Notes: generated by a model not told the origin, from the sequence alone. Counted from the first letter of the stretch, positions 8,924 through 17,257 are shown. The stretch is DNA of 64,000 nt from Paenibacillus harenae DSM 16969 (GCF_000422465.1 NZ_KE383842.1:1932710-1996709); one strand, 5' to 3'. A program made the numbers and translations.

Positions 8924-9826
8924 TTATTTGATTTCGGACTTGACGGGAATATACCGGTTAACCGGATAAGGCGTAAAGGAATCCAGAACGGCTGCCGTAT
9001 GGCGGAATAAGGGATCGTTGCACCGTTTGATATAGTCGGAGGCCGTTATCCCTCGAATTCGTTTATACACTTTGGAAAAATGGTGCTCGTCTCCGAAGCC
9101 TACGGAATAAGCAATCTGCTTAACCGAACCGGCGCCTCTCATCATGAGCTGCTCGGCGCGGCGGAGCCTTCTCTCCAGCAGCATGCGTTTCGGAGTCATG
9201 CCGAGGGAATTGACGAACACGCGGGTGAAATGCTCGTGGGTCCATCCAGACCGCGCGGCAATTTCTTCGATCGTAACCGGTCCTGCCAGATGCTCCTCCA
9301 TGTAGGCCATCGCCCGTTGAATCTGGATGGGCAAAGTCTGTACATCCCCTTCATCCGAATGTTCGGGGAAGGACGACAGCTCTTCAAGCGAAGCGGAGAC
9401 CAGCGCGGCCAGCCTTCTCTTCCAATGGGGAGGCTGTTGATTGGCGATCCAAAGCAGCTTCTGCATCATACCGGCCACCAGAGTATGATCGTCCGCGATA
9501 AACCGGTTGCCTTCCCGCAGCAGCTGCCCGAATCTCTCGCTCGCTTCCCTGAGTGAGGCATAATCAAAGTGAACGAACAAATGCCTCACATTCTTCTCCG
9601 GGGCGAAACGGTACGAATGCCGTTCGCCGGGACGAGTGAAGATGAAGCAAGGCTCATCCAACAAGTACGGCTGACCTTCGATCTCATAGATCGTACCGGA
9701 GCCGTCAGGGAAGTACACCAATTCGTAATCGTCTATCGTACGCGGACCGAGAACGAACCCGGCCTGGATGATGATATCGCCGACGTTATGCACGACCGGC
9801 CAATCCGACGGCTGTTGCTCATTCAT
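8924..9826 (-). CDS. AraC family transcriptional regulator
   Basis: A 300-residue regulator with an N-terminal cupin-like sensing domain (about 10-110; FTRPGERHSYRF) and a C-terminal AraC double helix-turn-helix (about 165-270; TIEEIAARSGWTHEHFTRVF and SVGFGDEHHFSKVYKR). The ATG at 9826 follows CAGGAGA. The sensor domain resembles those binding small sugars or aromatic ligands. It is upstream of the PhyH gene on the same strand and is its likely regulator; the ligand is unknown. Confidence 0.92.
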   Translation of the reverse strand: MNEQQPSDWPVVHNVGDIIIQAGFVLGPRTIDDYELVYFPDGSGTIYEIEGQPYLLDEPCFIFTRPGERHSYRFAPEKNVRHLFVHFDYASLREASERFGQLLREGNRFIADDHTLVAGMMQKLLWIANQQPPHWKRRLAALVSASLEELSSFPEHSDEGDVQTLPIQIQRAMAYMEEHLAGPVTIEEIAARSGWTHEHFTRVFVNSLGMTPKRMLLERRLRRAEQLMMRGAGSVKQIAYSVGFGDEHHFSKVYKRIRGITASDYIKRCNDPLFRHTAAVLDSFTPYPVNRYIPVKSEIK

Positions 9827-9975
9827 TATCTCCTGTCTCCCTCACCGCATAATGGATGCAAAACGATTGTACCATTTGCACCTGCGCATGCGTAACCGTC
9901 TGACGCCGGCACAAGCACGTTTCACGGTGAAATATAGGCCATTTTACAAGTATTAAGCTTATGCGATAAACATAA

Positions 9976-10014
9976 AAAAGACATGAACCGCTGGGGCTGC
10001 GGCTCATGTCTTTT
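9976..10014 (-). terminator. Strong terminator, possibly bidirectional
   Basis: A 16-bp stem (AAAAGACATGAACCGC with its near-perfect complement, arms 9976-9991 and 9999-10014) with a 7-base loop carries T-runs on both sides. On the minus strand it ends in TTTTTTATG and lies beyond the 51-bp repeats, upstream of the AraC gene. Confidence 0.8.
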
Positions 10015-10017
10015 ATT

Positions 10018-10203
10018 CAACGGCATTTCTGCCGCTCATTCGCGCGTTCTCCGCCATGTATGCCGATCCAACGGCATTTCTGCCTCTCATTCGTGCGTTC
10101 TCCGCCATGTATGCCGATTCAACGGCATTTCTGCCGTTCATTCGCGCGTTCTCCGCCATGTATGCCGATTCAACGGCATTTCTGCCGCTCATTCGCGCGT
10201 TCG
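10018..10203. repeat. Tandem 51-bp repeat, 3.6 copies
   Basis: Units start at 10018, 10069, 10120 and 10171; the last stops near 10203. Copies differ at only a few positions. Each holds a small hairpin (CGGCA-TTTC-TGCCG) and an ATTCGCGCG core. The array sits between two terminators with no ribosome site. The period is a multiple of three, so both strands read open as 17-residue repeats, but nothing shows translation. Probably non-coding intergenic repeat DNA. Confidence 0.85.
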
Positions 10204-10252
10204 GCGCACTTATCCACAATTTTTGGAGTTGCTTAACTTCTAAATAGTAAAA

Positions 10253-10286
10253 AAACAGGCAAACCTCCGCTGGAGATTACCTGTTT
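10253..10286 (-). terminator. Rho-independent terminator of the YceI gene
   Basis: On the minus strand AAACAGGTAATCTCC pairs imperfectly with GGAGGTTTGCCTGTTT across AGC and is followed by TTTTTTT. It lies about 70 bases after the YceI stop codon. Confidence 0.85.
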
Positions 10287-10353
10287 CCGTTAATTGTCCA
10301 ATCCAATCGCTCAGTACCGGGATCCAATCTATGGATTCGGATAAGGACGTTAT

Positions 10354-11040
10354 TTATGCTTGCTCCTTATTTAAATTAAGCTGGAGCTGTACGGTTACGT
10401 CGTTTTGGGTGTCCAGCATGACCGTATGGGGATTTTTCATGCCAAAATCATTAAAGGTTACGACCGTGCTGCCTTCCATTTTGAACGAGCCTTGACTGTA
10501 AAGCGCTTCGGCATCGAAGGTTACGTCCTTCGAAACGCCCTTTACGGTAAGCGTGCCGTTCATGGCAAAGGCGGCCGCGGCTCCTTCCGTCCATTCCTGC
10601 GGGAAGTTTTCGAAGGAGTTGACCGTAAAGGTTGCTTCCGGGTTGGCCGCGGCGTCCAAGTAACCCTCCCCTTTGACATGTCCATCCCGCTGGGAGTTGC
10701 CCGATTGCAGCGCGTTTATGTCAACGACGCCTTGCGCGCTCATTTTTGCCGGGTCGACCGTATCGATCGTCCAGCTGCCGTTAACGGCCGCCCCTTCGAA
10801 ATTAACGGTTTCTTTGGAAGTCGTCACGGAAAAATATACTTTCGAGTCGGGTTGAATCGTCCACTCGCCGTTCAGCTCGGTCGGATCTACGGCTGCTGTT
10901 CCGGCCTGTACCGGCGCGTCGGCGGGAATCACCTCCTGAATCGTTACGTGATTGCCGGCATAGTAATCGTAGGCGAAATAGCCGCCGCCTGCTAATACAA
11001 CGAGTGCTCCTAATGAAATGACCGTTTTTTTGATTGGCAT
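10354..11040 (-). CDS. YceI family protein, membrane-anchored or secreted
   Basis: A 228-residue protein with an N-terminal hydrophobic segment (about 6-25, ISLGALVVLAGGGYFAY) acting as signal anchor, then a YceI lipocalin-like beta-barrel (about 55-225; starting WTIQPDSKVYFSV). YceI barrels bind isoprenoid-type lipids; in bacteria the role is mostly unknown, with links to stress and membrane state. The ATG at 11040 follows AGGAGG. Its upstream region (11134-11152) carries the same palindrome as the blaI-like gene's upstream region, so it is predicted to belong to the regulon of the BlaI/M56 pair that precedes it. Confidence 0.9.
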   Translation of the reverse strand: MPIKKTVISLGALVVLAGGGYFAYDYYAGNHVTIQEVIPADAPVQAGTAAVDPTELNGEWTIQPDSKVYFSVTTSKETVNFEGAAVNGSWTIDTVDPAKMSAQGVVDINALQSGNSQRDGHVKGEGYLDAAANPEATFTVNSFENFPQEWTEGAAAAFAMNGTLTVKGVSKDVTFDAEALYSQGSFKMEGSTVVTFNDFGMKNPHTVMLDTQNDVTVQLQLNLNKEQA

Positions 11041-11133
11041 GTTATCGTCCTCCTAATGTTTTATAAATCCTGTCAACATACAACTTTCTTTCATAGAGAA
11101 TGGTTGTATCAGCCTCAGCCTCCTTCTACAATT

Positions 11134-11152
11134 ACACTACACCATGTAGTGT
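11134..11152 (-). promoter_or_regulatory. BlaI-type operator before the YceI gene
   Basis: A 19-bp palindrome, ACACTAC-ACCAT-GTAGTGT (7-5-7). It shares the ACTAC-N5-GTAGT core with the site at 12443 and resembles known BlaI/MecI operators (TACA/TGTA dyads). It lies between the M56 stop codon and the YceI start. Binding by the adjacent BlaI homologue is inferred. Confidence 0.65.
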
Positions 11153-11168
11153 TGATATATAAAAAAAA

Positions 11169-12014
11169 TTACAGAAGCTCGCCGATAAACAAAACCGACA
11201 AAACGGCGACCACCTGCAAGGATAGCATTATGCTTTTGACGGGCAGCCGGAAAGCGAGCTCGGCCTGCGGATCGATCAGGTATTTGATTCTATAGTTGAT
11301 CGACGATTCCGCGAAAGACGCATAAGTGAACGGAAATCGCATGGTCCGATTTTTGCGCAGCAGCTTCAGCAAGGCGCTTCCGAGATTTTCCGCCGAGCCC
11401 GTCGCTCCGATCGCGTAGGAATCGGCCTGAATTTCCCTCGCAGCCGTATATTGCTTGCGGCACCACTTCAAGATGGGAACATACCAGAAAACCGTCGAAC
11501 AGAGGACCAGGATAAACGTTTTGAGCGGATCCTTATGTTTCATATGGAAGATTTCATGACGGATCAGCGCCTCCAGCTCTCCGGCATCCAGCAGCTGAAT
11601 TAGCCCGGTGGACAACACGATCCGGGGGCGGACGAAACGCATCGTAAGGGCGATCGGGTCCTGATGGGAAACGACGAGAATGCTCTCTATCCCGCCGTTA
11701 TAGGTCTCGTTCAATTCGGCCGTAAGCGCCGCGTCTTGGAGTTTGGACAGCTTCTTATAGAGGCGGCGGGATAAATACAGCTGTTTGCAAATGAGACAAA
11801 CGGCCAGCAGCGGCGTGGACACGACCAGGAGATCGAGCATAAAGGCCATCCAGCCCATTCCGAACTTCTGCAAAATGCTGGTACAGTGGTCAAACACGTT
11901 CCGGAGGGCCACGCCGGATAGCTTTTCAGATACGTACATGCCCATTTGAATCATAATAAACAGCGAAATAACCGCACTCGAGAAAAAAAGATATTTCGAT
12001 CGTCGTTTCCACAT
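11169..12014 (-). CDS. M56 (BlaR1/MecR1-type) membrane metalloprotease
   Basis: A 281-residue polytopic protein: hydrophobic segments near 8-28, 55-78 and 165-183, and a gluzincin motif HEIFH (His153, Glu154, His157) with a probable third zinc ligand Glu194 in AAREIQADSY. This is the BlaR1 protease module. It lacks the C-terminal extracellular penicillin-binding sensor (BlaR1 is about 600 residues), so it is unlikely to sense beta-lactams. It starts 3 bases after the blaI-like stop codon with GAAGGAC as ribosome site. By analogy it would inactivate its cognate repressor when triggered; the signal is unknown. Confidence 0.9.
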   Translation of the reverse strand: MWKRRSKYLFFSSAVISLFIMIQMGMYVSEKLSGVALRNVFDHCTSILQKFGMGWMAFMLDLLVVSTPLLAVCLICKQLYLSRRLYKKLSKLQDAALTAELNETYNGGIESILVVSHQDPIALTMRFVRPRIVLSTGLIQLLDAGELEALIRHEIFHMKHKDPLKTFILVLCSTVFWYVPILKWCRKQYTAAREIQADSYAIGATGSAENLGSALLKLLRKNRTMRFPFTYASFAESSINYRIKYLIDPQAELAFRLPVKSIMLSLQVVAVLSVLFIGELL

Positions 12015-12017
12015 CTT

Positions 12018-12428
12018 CTATCGTCCTTCTTTGAGCGCTTTTATTTTTTGCTCCAGCTTCTCGAGCAGCTCCGGATCGGCTTCGTCCAGCCCGTCCAGCA
12101 TGTGGGTGACGACGAGCGGTCCGAAGTCTTCCACGAGGTTGTGCGAAATTTCTTTCGACTGGCTTTCCAGAAACCGTTCCTTTGTTTCCACGGGCTTGAA
12201 AATCGATGTTCTCCCGATGAGTGATTTCGCCAGTACGCCTTTGTCGACCAACCGGTTCATCACGGTCATTACGGTGTTGAAATTCAAATCTTTGTCTTTC
12301 CCAAGCCTTGCCTGCACGTCTTTAATAGAAAGATCGGGAGAGAGCCAAAGAATATCCATGATGCGGGCTTCCAGCGGTCCAAAAAACAGCTCCAGGCCGC
12401 GTTGATTAAAGTTAAGCTTCTTTTTCAT
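12018..12428 (-). CDS. BlaI/MecI/CopY family repressor
   Basis: A 136-residue winged-helix repressor: LGPLEARIMDILW opening, recognition region VQARLGKDKDLNFNTVMTVMNRLVDKG (about 35-62) and a C-terminal dimerisation helix pair. The ATG at 12428 follows AGGTGAG. It precedes the M56 protease in one unit, the arrangement of bla/mec sensor systems. A palindrome at 12443-12459, just before its ribosome site, is a probable autoregulatory operator; a matching one lies before the YceI gene. No beta-lactamase gene is in the window. Confidence 0.93.
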   Translation of the reverse strand: MKKKLNFNQRGLELFFGPLEARIMDILWLSPDLSIKDVQARLGKDKDLNFNTVMTVMNRLVDKGVLAKSLIGRTSIFKPVETKERFLESQSKEISHNLVEDFGPLVVTHMLDGLDEADPELLEKLEQKIKALKEGR

Positions 12429-12442
12429 TCCGACTCACCTTT

Positions 12443-12459
12443 CACTACAATAAGTAGTG
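12443..12459 (-). promoter_or_regulatory. BlaI-type operator before the blaI-like gene
   Basis: Palindrome CACTAC-AATAA-GTAGTG (6-5-6), with the same half-sites and 5-base spacer as the site at 11134-11152. It lies 15 bases before the repressor's start codon, where binding would block expression. Confidence 0.65.
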
Positions 12460-12691
12460 TAACGAGGCGGGAAGTCTTTTGCTTTCCGCTTTCCGCTAGT
12501 ATAAAGAGCTTCCCTGAACGTTACCTTAATCTAACCTTAAAATAAGATGAATTCGAAAATAAGTACACATTTGCCTGACGTTGAATTACCTGTTAGTCAA
12601 CGGTTGCTCTTCCGCCGCATATTCTCAAACGATGCCGGGAAATCGCGTATAGGTATGCATGAGATGACGCCCAAGCTGCGCGTTCCAAATT

Positions 12692-12728
12692 AAAAACCAG
12701 TCTGATCCTGACGATCAGACTGGTTTTT
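12692..12728 (-). terminator. Strong terminator, symmetrical
   Basis: A 16-bp perfect stem (AAAAACCAGTCTGATC and its complement, 12692-12707 and 12713-12728) with a 5-base loop and T-runs on both strands. It closes the sigma-factor transcript. The rest of the 12429-12795 gap shows only the operator and no gene. Confidence 0.85.
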
Positions 12729-12795
12729 CGTCCTGCTGCAGCGGCGCTATGCTTCGTCAAATCTTCAACTCTACTAGACTGCCGCTTATTTGAAT

Positions 12796-14022
12796 TCAAA
12801 TCTGATTAGCTTGTTGATATAAAAATTGCCGAATGGACGGATCATCGCAGAGTCCAATGGCACGGCTATAAGCCGATCGGGCTTCCTCATGTCTCCCCAA
12901 TTGCATGTGCAAATGGGCTGTGAGAGCCCAATAAGGCTGATAACTCACGATTTTATCGCGAGGCATAGATTCAAGCAGCGCAAAGCCACGTTCCATTCCA
13001 TATCCCTCTGCAATCGCCGCTGCTCGTCCGACCAGTACTCCAATTGTAGGACTAAGTTGGGCGAGCCCCTCATATAGCAAGGCGATTTCTTTCCATTCGA
13101 TGAACCCTGTGCGCGCTCGCTGGGCATGCACCGATTGTATGGCTGCCAACAGCTGGAATCGCCCGATCCTTTTAGATTGCCATGCTATTTGAAGACAATG
13201 TTCCGCTTCCATGATCATTAGAGTTGACCAACGAGCAGTATCCTGTTCGGACAGGGGAATATAGCTTCCCGATGCATCAATCCGGGCTTCTCGCCGGGCC
13301 TCGCAATGCAGCATTAGAGCTAGAAGCCCTTGAACTTCAGGTTCGTCAGGCAAATAGTTCGCAAGAAGCTTGCCCAGATAAATGGCCTCGTCGACCAATC
13401 CCTTCCTACGAGGATCTACACCTGTCAAATCGTCCCATCCGCTGCCGTATACTGCATAAATGGCTTCAAGAACGGCATCTAAGCGATGGGGCAATTCCTC
13501 GGCATCGGGCATTGCGAACGTAAGGCGTTCGGTGCGGATTTTTGCTTTAGCACGAGTAAGTCGTTGCCCCATCGTAGAGGGTTTTACAACGAATGCGGAC
13601 GCAATGCGAGAGGCATCCATTCCGAGCACGGTCTGAAGCATTAGCGGTGTTCGTATCGACGGATCGATGGCTGGATGTGTACAAAGAAATAGCATGTTTA
13701 ATCGTTCATCGGGAAATGCAGTGTCAGTTGACGACATTTGTTGGGACTCTTCTGACAGGGCGATCAACGCTGGCATTGCTCGTTCGGAAACACGTTCACG
13801 GCGGGCGCGGTCGATAAGCTTCCGTCTGGCTACGGCAAGCAGCCAGGATTCCGGTTTATCTGGAATGCCGGCACTCGGCCACGATTCTAATGCGGCTACA
13901 ATCGCGTCAGCCAACGCATCCTCTACCGCTTCAATATCCCGCCAGTTTAGGGTCAGATATGAAATTAACCTTCCGTAAGCATCACGCGCCGTCTCTTCGA
14001 TAATGTTGCGGGCGTTCATCAT
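12796..14022 (-). CDS. ECF RNA polymerase sigma factor with DUF6596/TPR tail
   Basis: A 408-residue sigma factor of the ECF42-like group. Region 2 is at about 10-75 (EDALADAIVAALESW, ESWLLAVARRKLIDR), region 4 at about 110-165 (MLQTVLGMDASRIASAFVV), then a long C-terminal extension (DUF6596, TPR-like helices at about 185-405) replacing an anti-sigma factor. Tandem ATGs start it at 14022. It begins 9 bases downstream of the stop of a YCII/DGPF-type gene (14032-14381), the usual partner of this sigma group; here the partner is frameshifted. Targets are unknown. Confidence 0.92.
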   Translation of the reverse strand: MMNARNIIEETARDAYGRLISYLTLNWRDIEAVEDALADAIVAALESWPSAGIPDKPESWLLAVARRKLIDRARRERVSERAMPALIALSEESQQMSSTDTAFPDERLNMLFLCTHPAIDPSIRTPLMLQTVLGMDASRIASAFVVKPSTMGQRLTRAKAKIRTERLTFAMPDAEELPHRLDAVLEAIYAVYGSGWDDLTGVDPRRKGLVDEAIYLGKLLANYLPDEPEVQGLLALMLHCEARREARIDASGSYIPLSEQDTARWSTLMIMEAEHCLQIAWQSKRIGRFQLLAAIQSVHAQRARTGFIEWKEIALLYEGLAQLSPTIGVLVGRAAAIAEGYGMERGFALLESMPRDKIVSYQPYWALTAHLHMQLGRHEEARSAYSRAIGLCDDPSIRQFLYQQANQI

Positions 14023-14031
14023 ATCATATGA

Positions 14032-14381
14032 TCATTTCATAGGCGGAAGATTTTCCCGGACTTCAACCGCATTAACAGGGCCTCGTGCAGCCCACTCAAG
14101 AGCTGTTTCAACGTCGGGTACATCGATAACGAATAAACCGCCGATCTGTTCCTTAGTCTCGGAAAACGGGCCATCTTCCACAACCATTTCGCCATTACGA
14201 CGTAGTACGGTCGCAGCCGTTTCAGGAGCGTGAAGGCCAAAACCGCTGACAACTACTCCGGATTCGAGAAGTGCATGTACATAATGGGACCAGCCTGCAA
14301 GGTATTTTCCTGTTGCTTGGCCGGATCCTTTCGTGCGGCGAAGTCCTCTGGGCTTTCGTAAAACATAAGGGTGAAATGCAT
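14032..14381 (-). pseudogene. YCII (DGPF) family protein, frameshifted
   Basis: The ATG at 14381, after AAAGGAG, begins MHFTLMFYESPEDF, a typical YCII/DGPF start, in one frame. The rest (ATGKYLAGWSHYVHALLESG, VEDGPFSETKEQIGG, AALEWAA-like region to LPPMK) reads in another frame. The span of 350 bases is one short of a multiple of three, so a single-base loss near 14338-14345 (around GACTTCGCCGC) restores a normal protein of about 116 residues. Either a recent inactivation or a sequencing error. It would be the upstream partner of the sigma factor at 12796. Confidence 0.8.
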
Positions 14382-14679
14382 GTTTGTTGACTCCTTTACT
14401 GGATTTTGGGTTTGTGATTTTCTCTCACATGATAAAGTCGATTTAATGATAACGATTTCTACATTCCAGAAACATTTTTTCTAAGAAATAAAATAAATGA
14501 AGCCTTTTTTTATAATGATAACGGAAAACAGCTGAGATGAATCTACACTAAAACATGAATAATGCCGTCTCTCAGCATACGGATTGTTGAAGTGATGCTT
14601 ATGAAAGTCGGCTTAATATCCAATTTTGAAACGAATCGACTGGAGCCGGGTCATGTCCATATCATCGTTTTTATCGTTC
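14382..14679. other. Intergenic region with a direct repeat, no gene
   Basis: An A/T-rich stretch upstream of the YCII/sigma unit. TAATGATAACG occurs twice, at 14444-14454 and 14513-14523, 69 bases apart, in what should be the promoter region. No clear -35/-10 pair and no coding frame was seen. Confidence 0.4.
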
Positions 14680-15102
14680 CTATTGATCCGGATACGTTTC
14701 GTTCAGAAACTTGACGGATTGATTGATTAATACTTTCAAAACCTCAACATCAATGTCTTCTACTTTATTAATATAGACGCAGCCTTTGCCCGACGTATGT
14801 TTTCCGAAATGTCGCAGCAGCGCATCCCGCTCCGGGTCGCCGGTCGCAAAATACAAGCTGATCTTTGCCTTGCGGGGTGAAAATCCTACCAGCGGCGCGT
14901 CTCCTTCATGTCCGGAGTTGTATTTGTAGTGATAGGATCCAAATCCGATGATGCTCGGTCCCCACAGCTTTGCTTGGTAACCTGTCGTTTCCGTAAATAA
15001 ATCCAACAGCTTGTACGCGTCTTCACGCTTCTTCGGATGATCGACATTCTCGATAAATTCGATTACGCTGCGATCGGTTTCTTTGGTTTTCTGTTCATAC
15101 AC
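14680..15102 (-). CDS. DUF1801 (YdhG-like) domain protein
   Basis: A 140-residue small soluble protein of the DUF1801 family: RSVIEFIENVDHPKKREDA near the N-terminus, then LWGPSIIGFGSYHYKY (about 46-61), FSPRKAKISLYF and GKGCVYINKVEDID. A GTG at 15102 is the start, 11 bases after AAGGAG. The family's function is unknown. It is a single gene; downstream toward 14521 no terminator is obvious. Confidence 0.88.
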   Translation of the reverse strand: MYEQKTKETDRSVIEFIENVDHPKKREDAYKLLDLFTETTGYQAKLWGPSIIGFGSYHYKYNSGHEGDAPLVGFSPRKAKISLYFATGDPERDALLRHFGKHTSGKGCVYINKVEDIDVEVLKVLINQSVKFLNETYPDQ

Positions 15103-15152
15103 CGTTATCCAATCTCCTTCCAGTATTCGAATAACAATTTACAATTTGTCAG

Positions 15153-15284
15153 CTAACCTCTTGTAACAAGTGTCGTTTCCAGAATTTCGCTAATTCGATC
15201 CTGGATATTGCCTGTGCATACGCCGCCGTGATACGTGATGACCGTCTCGATATCGAGTTCCTGGAATTTAGCAACAGCCTGCGC
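15153..15284 (-). pseudogene. C-terminal remnant of an MBL-fold metallohydrolase
   Basis: After an in-frame TGA (15285-15287) the minus strand encodes QAVAKFQELDIETVITYHGG, then VCTGNIQDRISEIL and a TAG at 15153. This is the usual last helix-strand of metallo-beta-lactamase-fold proteins, where YHGG carries the final metal-binding His. Everything upstream of the remnant is missing; the terminator of the neighbouring operon lies there instead. It is a decayed fragment of about 43 residues. Confidence 0.6.
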
Positions 15285-15340
15285 TCATTATAACCCATTG
15301 AACACTAGGTTCCCAACAGATGTATGCCGGAAAACGCCAA

Positions 15341-15366
15341 AGCGCCGGCAATAAATTGCCGGCGCT
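15341..15366 (-). terminator. Rho-independent terminator of the Lpl-type operon
   Basis: An 11-bp stem (AGCGCCGGCAA with its complement, loop TAAA). On the minus strand it is followed by TTTGGCGTTTTCC. It lies 12 bases beyond the binding-protein stop codon. Confidence 0.75.
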
Positions 15367-15378
15367 CCTATTACATGA

Positions 15379-17157
15379 TTAGCGTAGCGCGAACACTTTC
15401 TCCGTCTGCTCGATCTGCCAGTCGATGATCTCGTCGTACCCGAGTCCCTTGGATTTCTTGATCATCTCATCCTTCAGCTTGTTGTATTCGGCCTCGTTCT
15501 TGGCGAATACCATTTTCCACGAATGCTCCTTAATGACAGCTCCGACCTGGCTCAGCTTCTGCTCCAGCATCGTATCCATAACAGCCGGCGCTTCCGTCGT
15601 CGATATCGGGTTATTGACGGCGAGCTGGTTGTTCTTCGTCAGCAGCTCTTTCGGCGTCAAGGCGCCCGTCGTTTCGCGCCACGATTTCTCGACAGGGTTC
15701 GGATTGTCCTCCAGAACGGATGTCCACATGTTCCAATCGTACGGCTCGTTCGTATTCGGGTTAATCGTTGAAACCTTCAGCGTCGTATTGTTGATCTGCG
15801 GCGCTCCGTCTTTATACGTCCCGCCGCCGAACTCCGAAGCTACCTGCTGCGAGTTGTCTTTCAGCGCCAGCTTGCCGAAATCGGTCAGCACGGGTTTGCC
15901 GTCCTTCAACTCCCATGTCAAGCCTTCAGGTCCGTTAACCGTCGTCATCACGCCTTCCGGCGTGTACAGCCAGTTAATGAATTCCATAATCCGTTCCGGA
16001 TGCTTCGCCTTGGCGCCGATCGCCCAGATCCGGTTGCTTCCGTATGGCGAGAAGCCGTAGGAATAAATTTTCTGTTCTTCGAAACCGACCATTTGGAAGC
16101 CCTTGCCTGCATCCGTATGGGCAGGCGTGTTGTAGGAACTGTCGAGCCACGGGAACCAGGAGAAGAGCACCTGGCCGTCCTTGAACTTATTGACCACGTC
16201 GTCAAATTTCTGGGTCAGCGAGTCAGGGTCCATGAGCCCCATTTGATTGGCGTCGTAATAGAGCTTCAAGGTGCGCAAATAATAGCTGTTCTCGTCCAGG
16301 ATGCCCTGATATTTGTCTTCGTGGGCCGCGATCTCAAGCAGACTGCCCTGGTTGAAGCCGTCGCCGATATCATAGCCGTGCATGGTGGCGAACTGCTTCC
16401 CCAGCGTCATGTAATTGCCGTCCCAATCCGCCCACATCGAGATTCCGTACGTCGGTCTGCCGCTGTCGCTCTTCGGCTCCAGCTCCTGCATCTGCTTGAG
16501 AAGGGGCAGAATGTCTTCCATCTTCGTCAGCTTCGGGCTGCCCAGCTTCTGGTACAGGTCCCAGCGCATGTCAAGCTGATACGTCATCGTATTGCCTTCG
16601 GAAGGTCCCGCAGGCATGTTCGACGCGTCATGCCCAACGCCGTATACCGCCGTGCCGCCGCCGAAGTTTTTCTTGTTCTTCTCGATCGCTTCCGGGACGT
16701 TTGCGAGAATATCCTTGCCGTGGTTCTCCAGCAGGCCGGCCTTCGTCCAGTCCAGAAGCAGTCCGGCCTTGATGGCGTCCCTGTAATCCTGACCGTCGTT
16801 GCCGAAGACGACCAGATCCCCGAGATCGCCGGATGCCATAAGCGTCGCGAACTTGGCCGCCCCCCCCGCAAGATTAGGCGCCGTAATATTCATCTCGAGT
16901 CCGAATTTATCCTTCAAAATCTTGCCGTACCAGCCGCCTTGCTCACCGGCGAAGTTCGCCAGCTGCGACAATACTTCGATCTTGTACGGCTCTTTCGCGC
17001 CTTCCGCGTTGTCCGAAGCCGTATTCGTGCTCGACGTGTTATTGCCGGTATTGCTTTCGTTGCTGCCCGTATTGTTAGCGCCCGAGCATGCTGCAACGCC
17101 CATCATCAGAATGGATACAGCCGCAACAATCTTCACTTTTTTGAGTAAAGCCGTCAT
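15379..17157 (-). CDS. Extracellular solute-binding lipoprotein, LplA/YtcQ type
   Basis: A 592-residue oligosaccharide-binding lipoprotein, longer than ordinary sugar-binding proteins (about 430) and typical of the LplA group. The ATG at 17157 is chosen because GGAGG lies 9 bases before it; an earlier ATG at 17178 has no ribosome site. Signal peptide with lipobox VAAC, then an Asn/Ser/Thr-rich linker to about residue 52, then the binding fold (EVLSQLANFAGEQGGWYGK). It is the last gene of an operon with two permeases and a second binding protein. Known LplA relatives feed complex plant-polysaccharide oligomers to LplB/LplC permeases. The sugar is not predictable. Confidence 0.92.
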   Translation of the reverse strand: MTALLKKVKIVAAVSILMMGVAACSGANNTGSNESNTGNNTSSTNTASDNAEGAKEPYKIEVLSQLANFAGEQGGWYGKILKDKFGLEMNITAPNLAGGAAKFATLMASGDLGDLVVFGNDGQDYRDAIKAGLLLDWTKAGLLENHGKDILANVPEAIEKNKKNFGGGTAVYGVGHDASNMPAGPSEGNTMTYQLDMRWDLYQKLGSPKLTKMEDILPLLKQMQELEPKSDSGRPTYGISMWADWDGNYMTLGKQFATMHGYDIGDGFNQGSLLEIAAHEDKYQGILDENSYYLRTLKLYYDANQMGLMDPDSLTQKFDDVVNKFKDGQVLFSWFPWLDSSYNTPAHTDAGKGFQMVGFEEQKIYSYGFSPYGSNRIWAIGAKAKHPERIMEFINWLYTPEGVMTTVNGPEGLTWELKDGKPVLTDFGKLALKDNSQQVASEFGGGTYKDGAPQINNTTLKVSTINPNTNEPYDWNMWTSVLEDNPNPVEKSWRETTGALTPKELLTKNNQLAVNNPISTTEAPAVMDTMLEQKLSQVGAVIKEHSWKMVFAKNEAEYNKLKDEMIKKSKGLGYDEIIDWQIEQTEKVFALR

Positions 17158-17257
17158 GTATTTCGACCTCCGTTTCATCTTATAAACCCAAATTTTAAAG
17201 AATATGGAATTTTCGACCCAGGCCTCACCCCTTTCAACCGCCTCTGCCGGTTGATGA

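Noticed and set aside
10018..10203. CRISPR array
   Set aside because: Units are contiguous with no spacers and no cas genes are nearby.
10013..10219. Open frame on the minus strand encoding four 17-residue repeats
   Set aside because: It is a direct product of the 51-bp DNA repeat, is open on the opposite strand too, has no ribosome site and is enclosed by terminators.
12018..12428. Beta-lactam resistance locus
   Set aside because: The M56 partner lacks the penicillin-binding sensor and no beta-lactamase or PBP2a-like gene is present.
14444..14523. Fur-box interpretation of the two TAATGATAACG repeats
   Set aside because: Each has only one half of the Fur dyad (GATAAT-type) and no iron-related gene follows.
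16000..17148. Long plus-strand open frame opposite the LplA-type binding protein
   Set aside because: It is antisense to a well-supported gene and lacks a ribosome site and any recognisable domain. The same applies to long antisense frames at 20769-22070, 40960-42174, 42397-43323 and 59096-60340.
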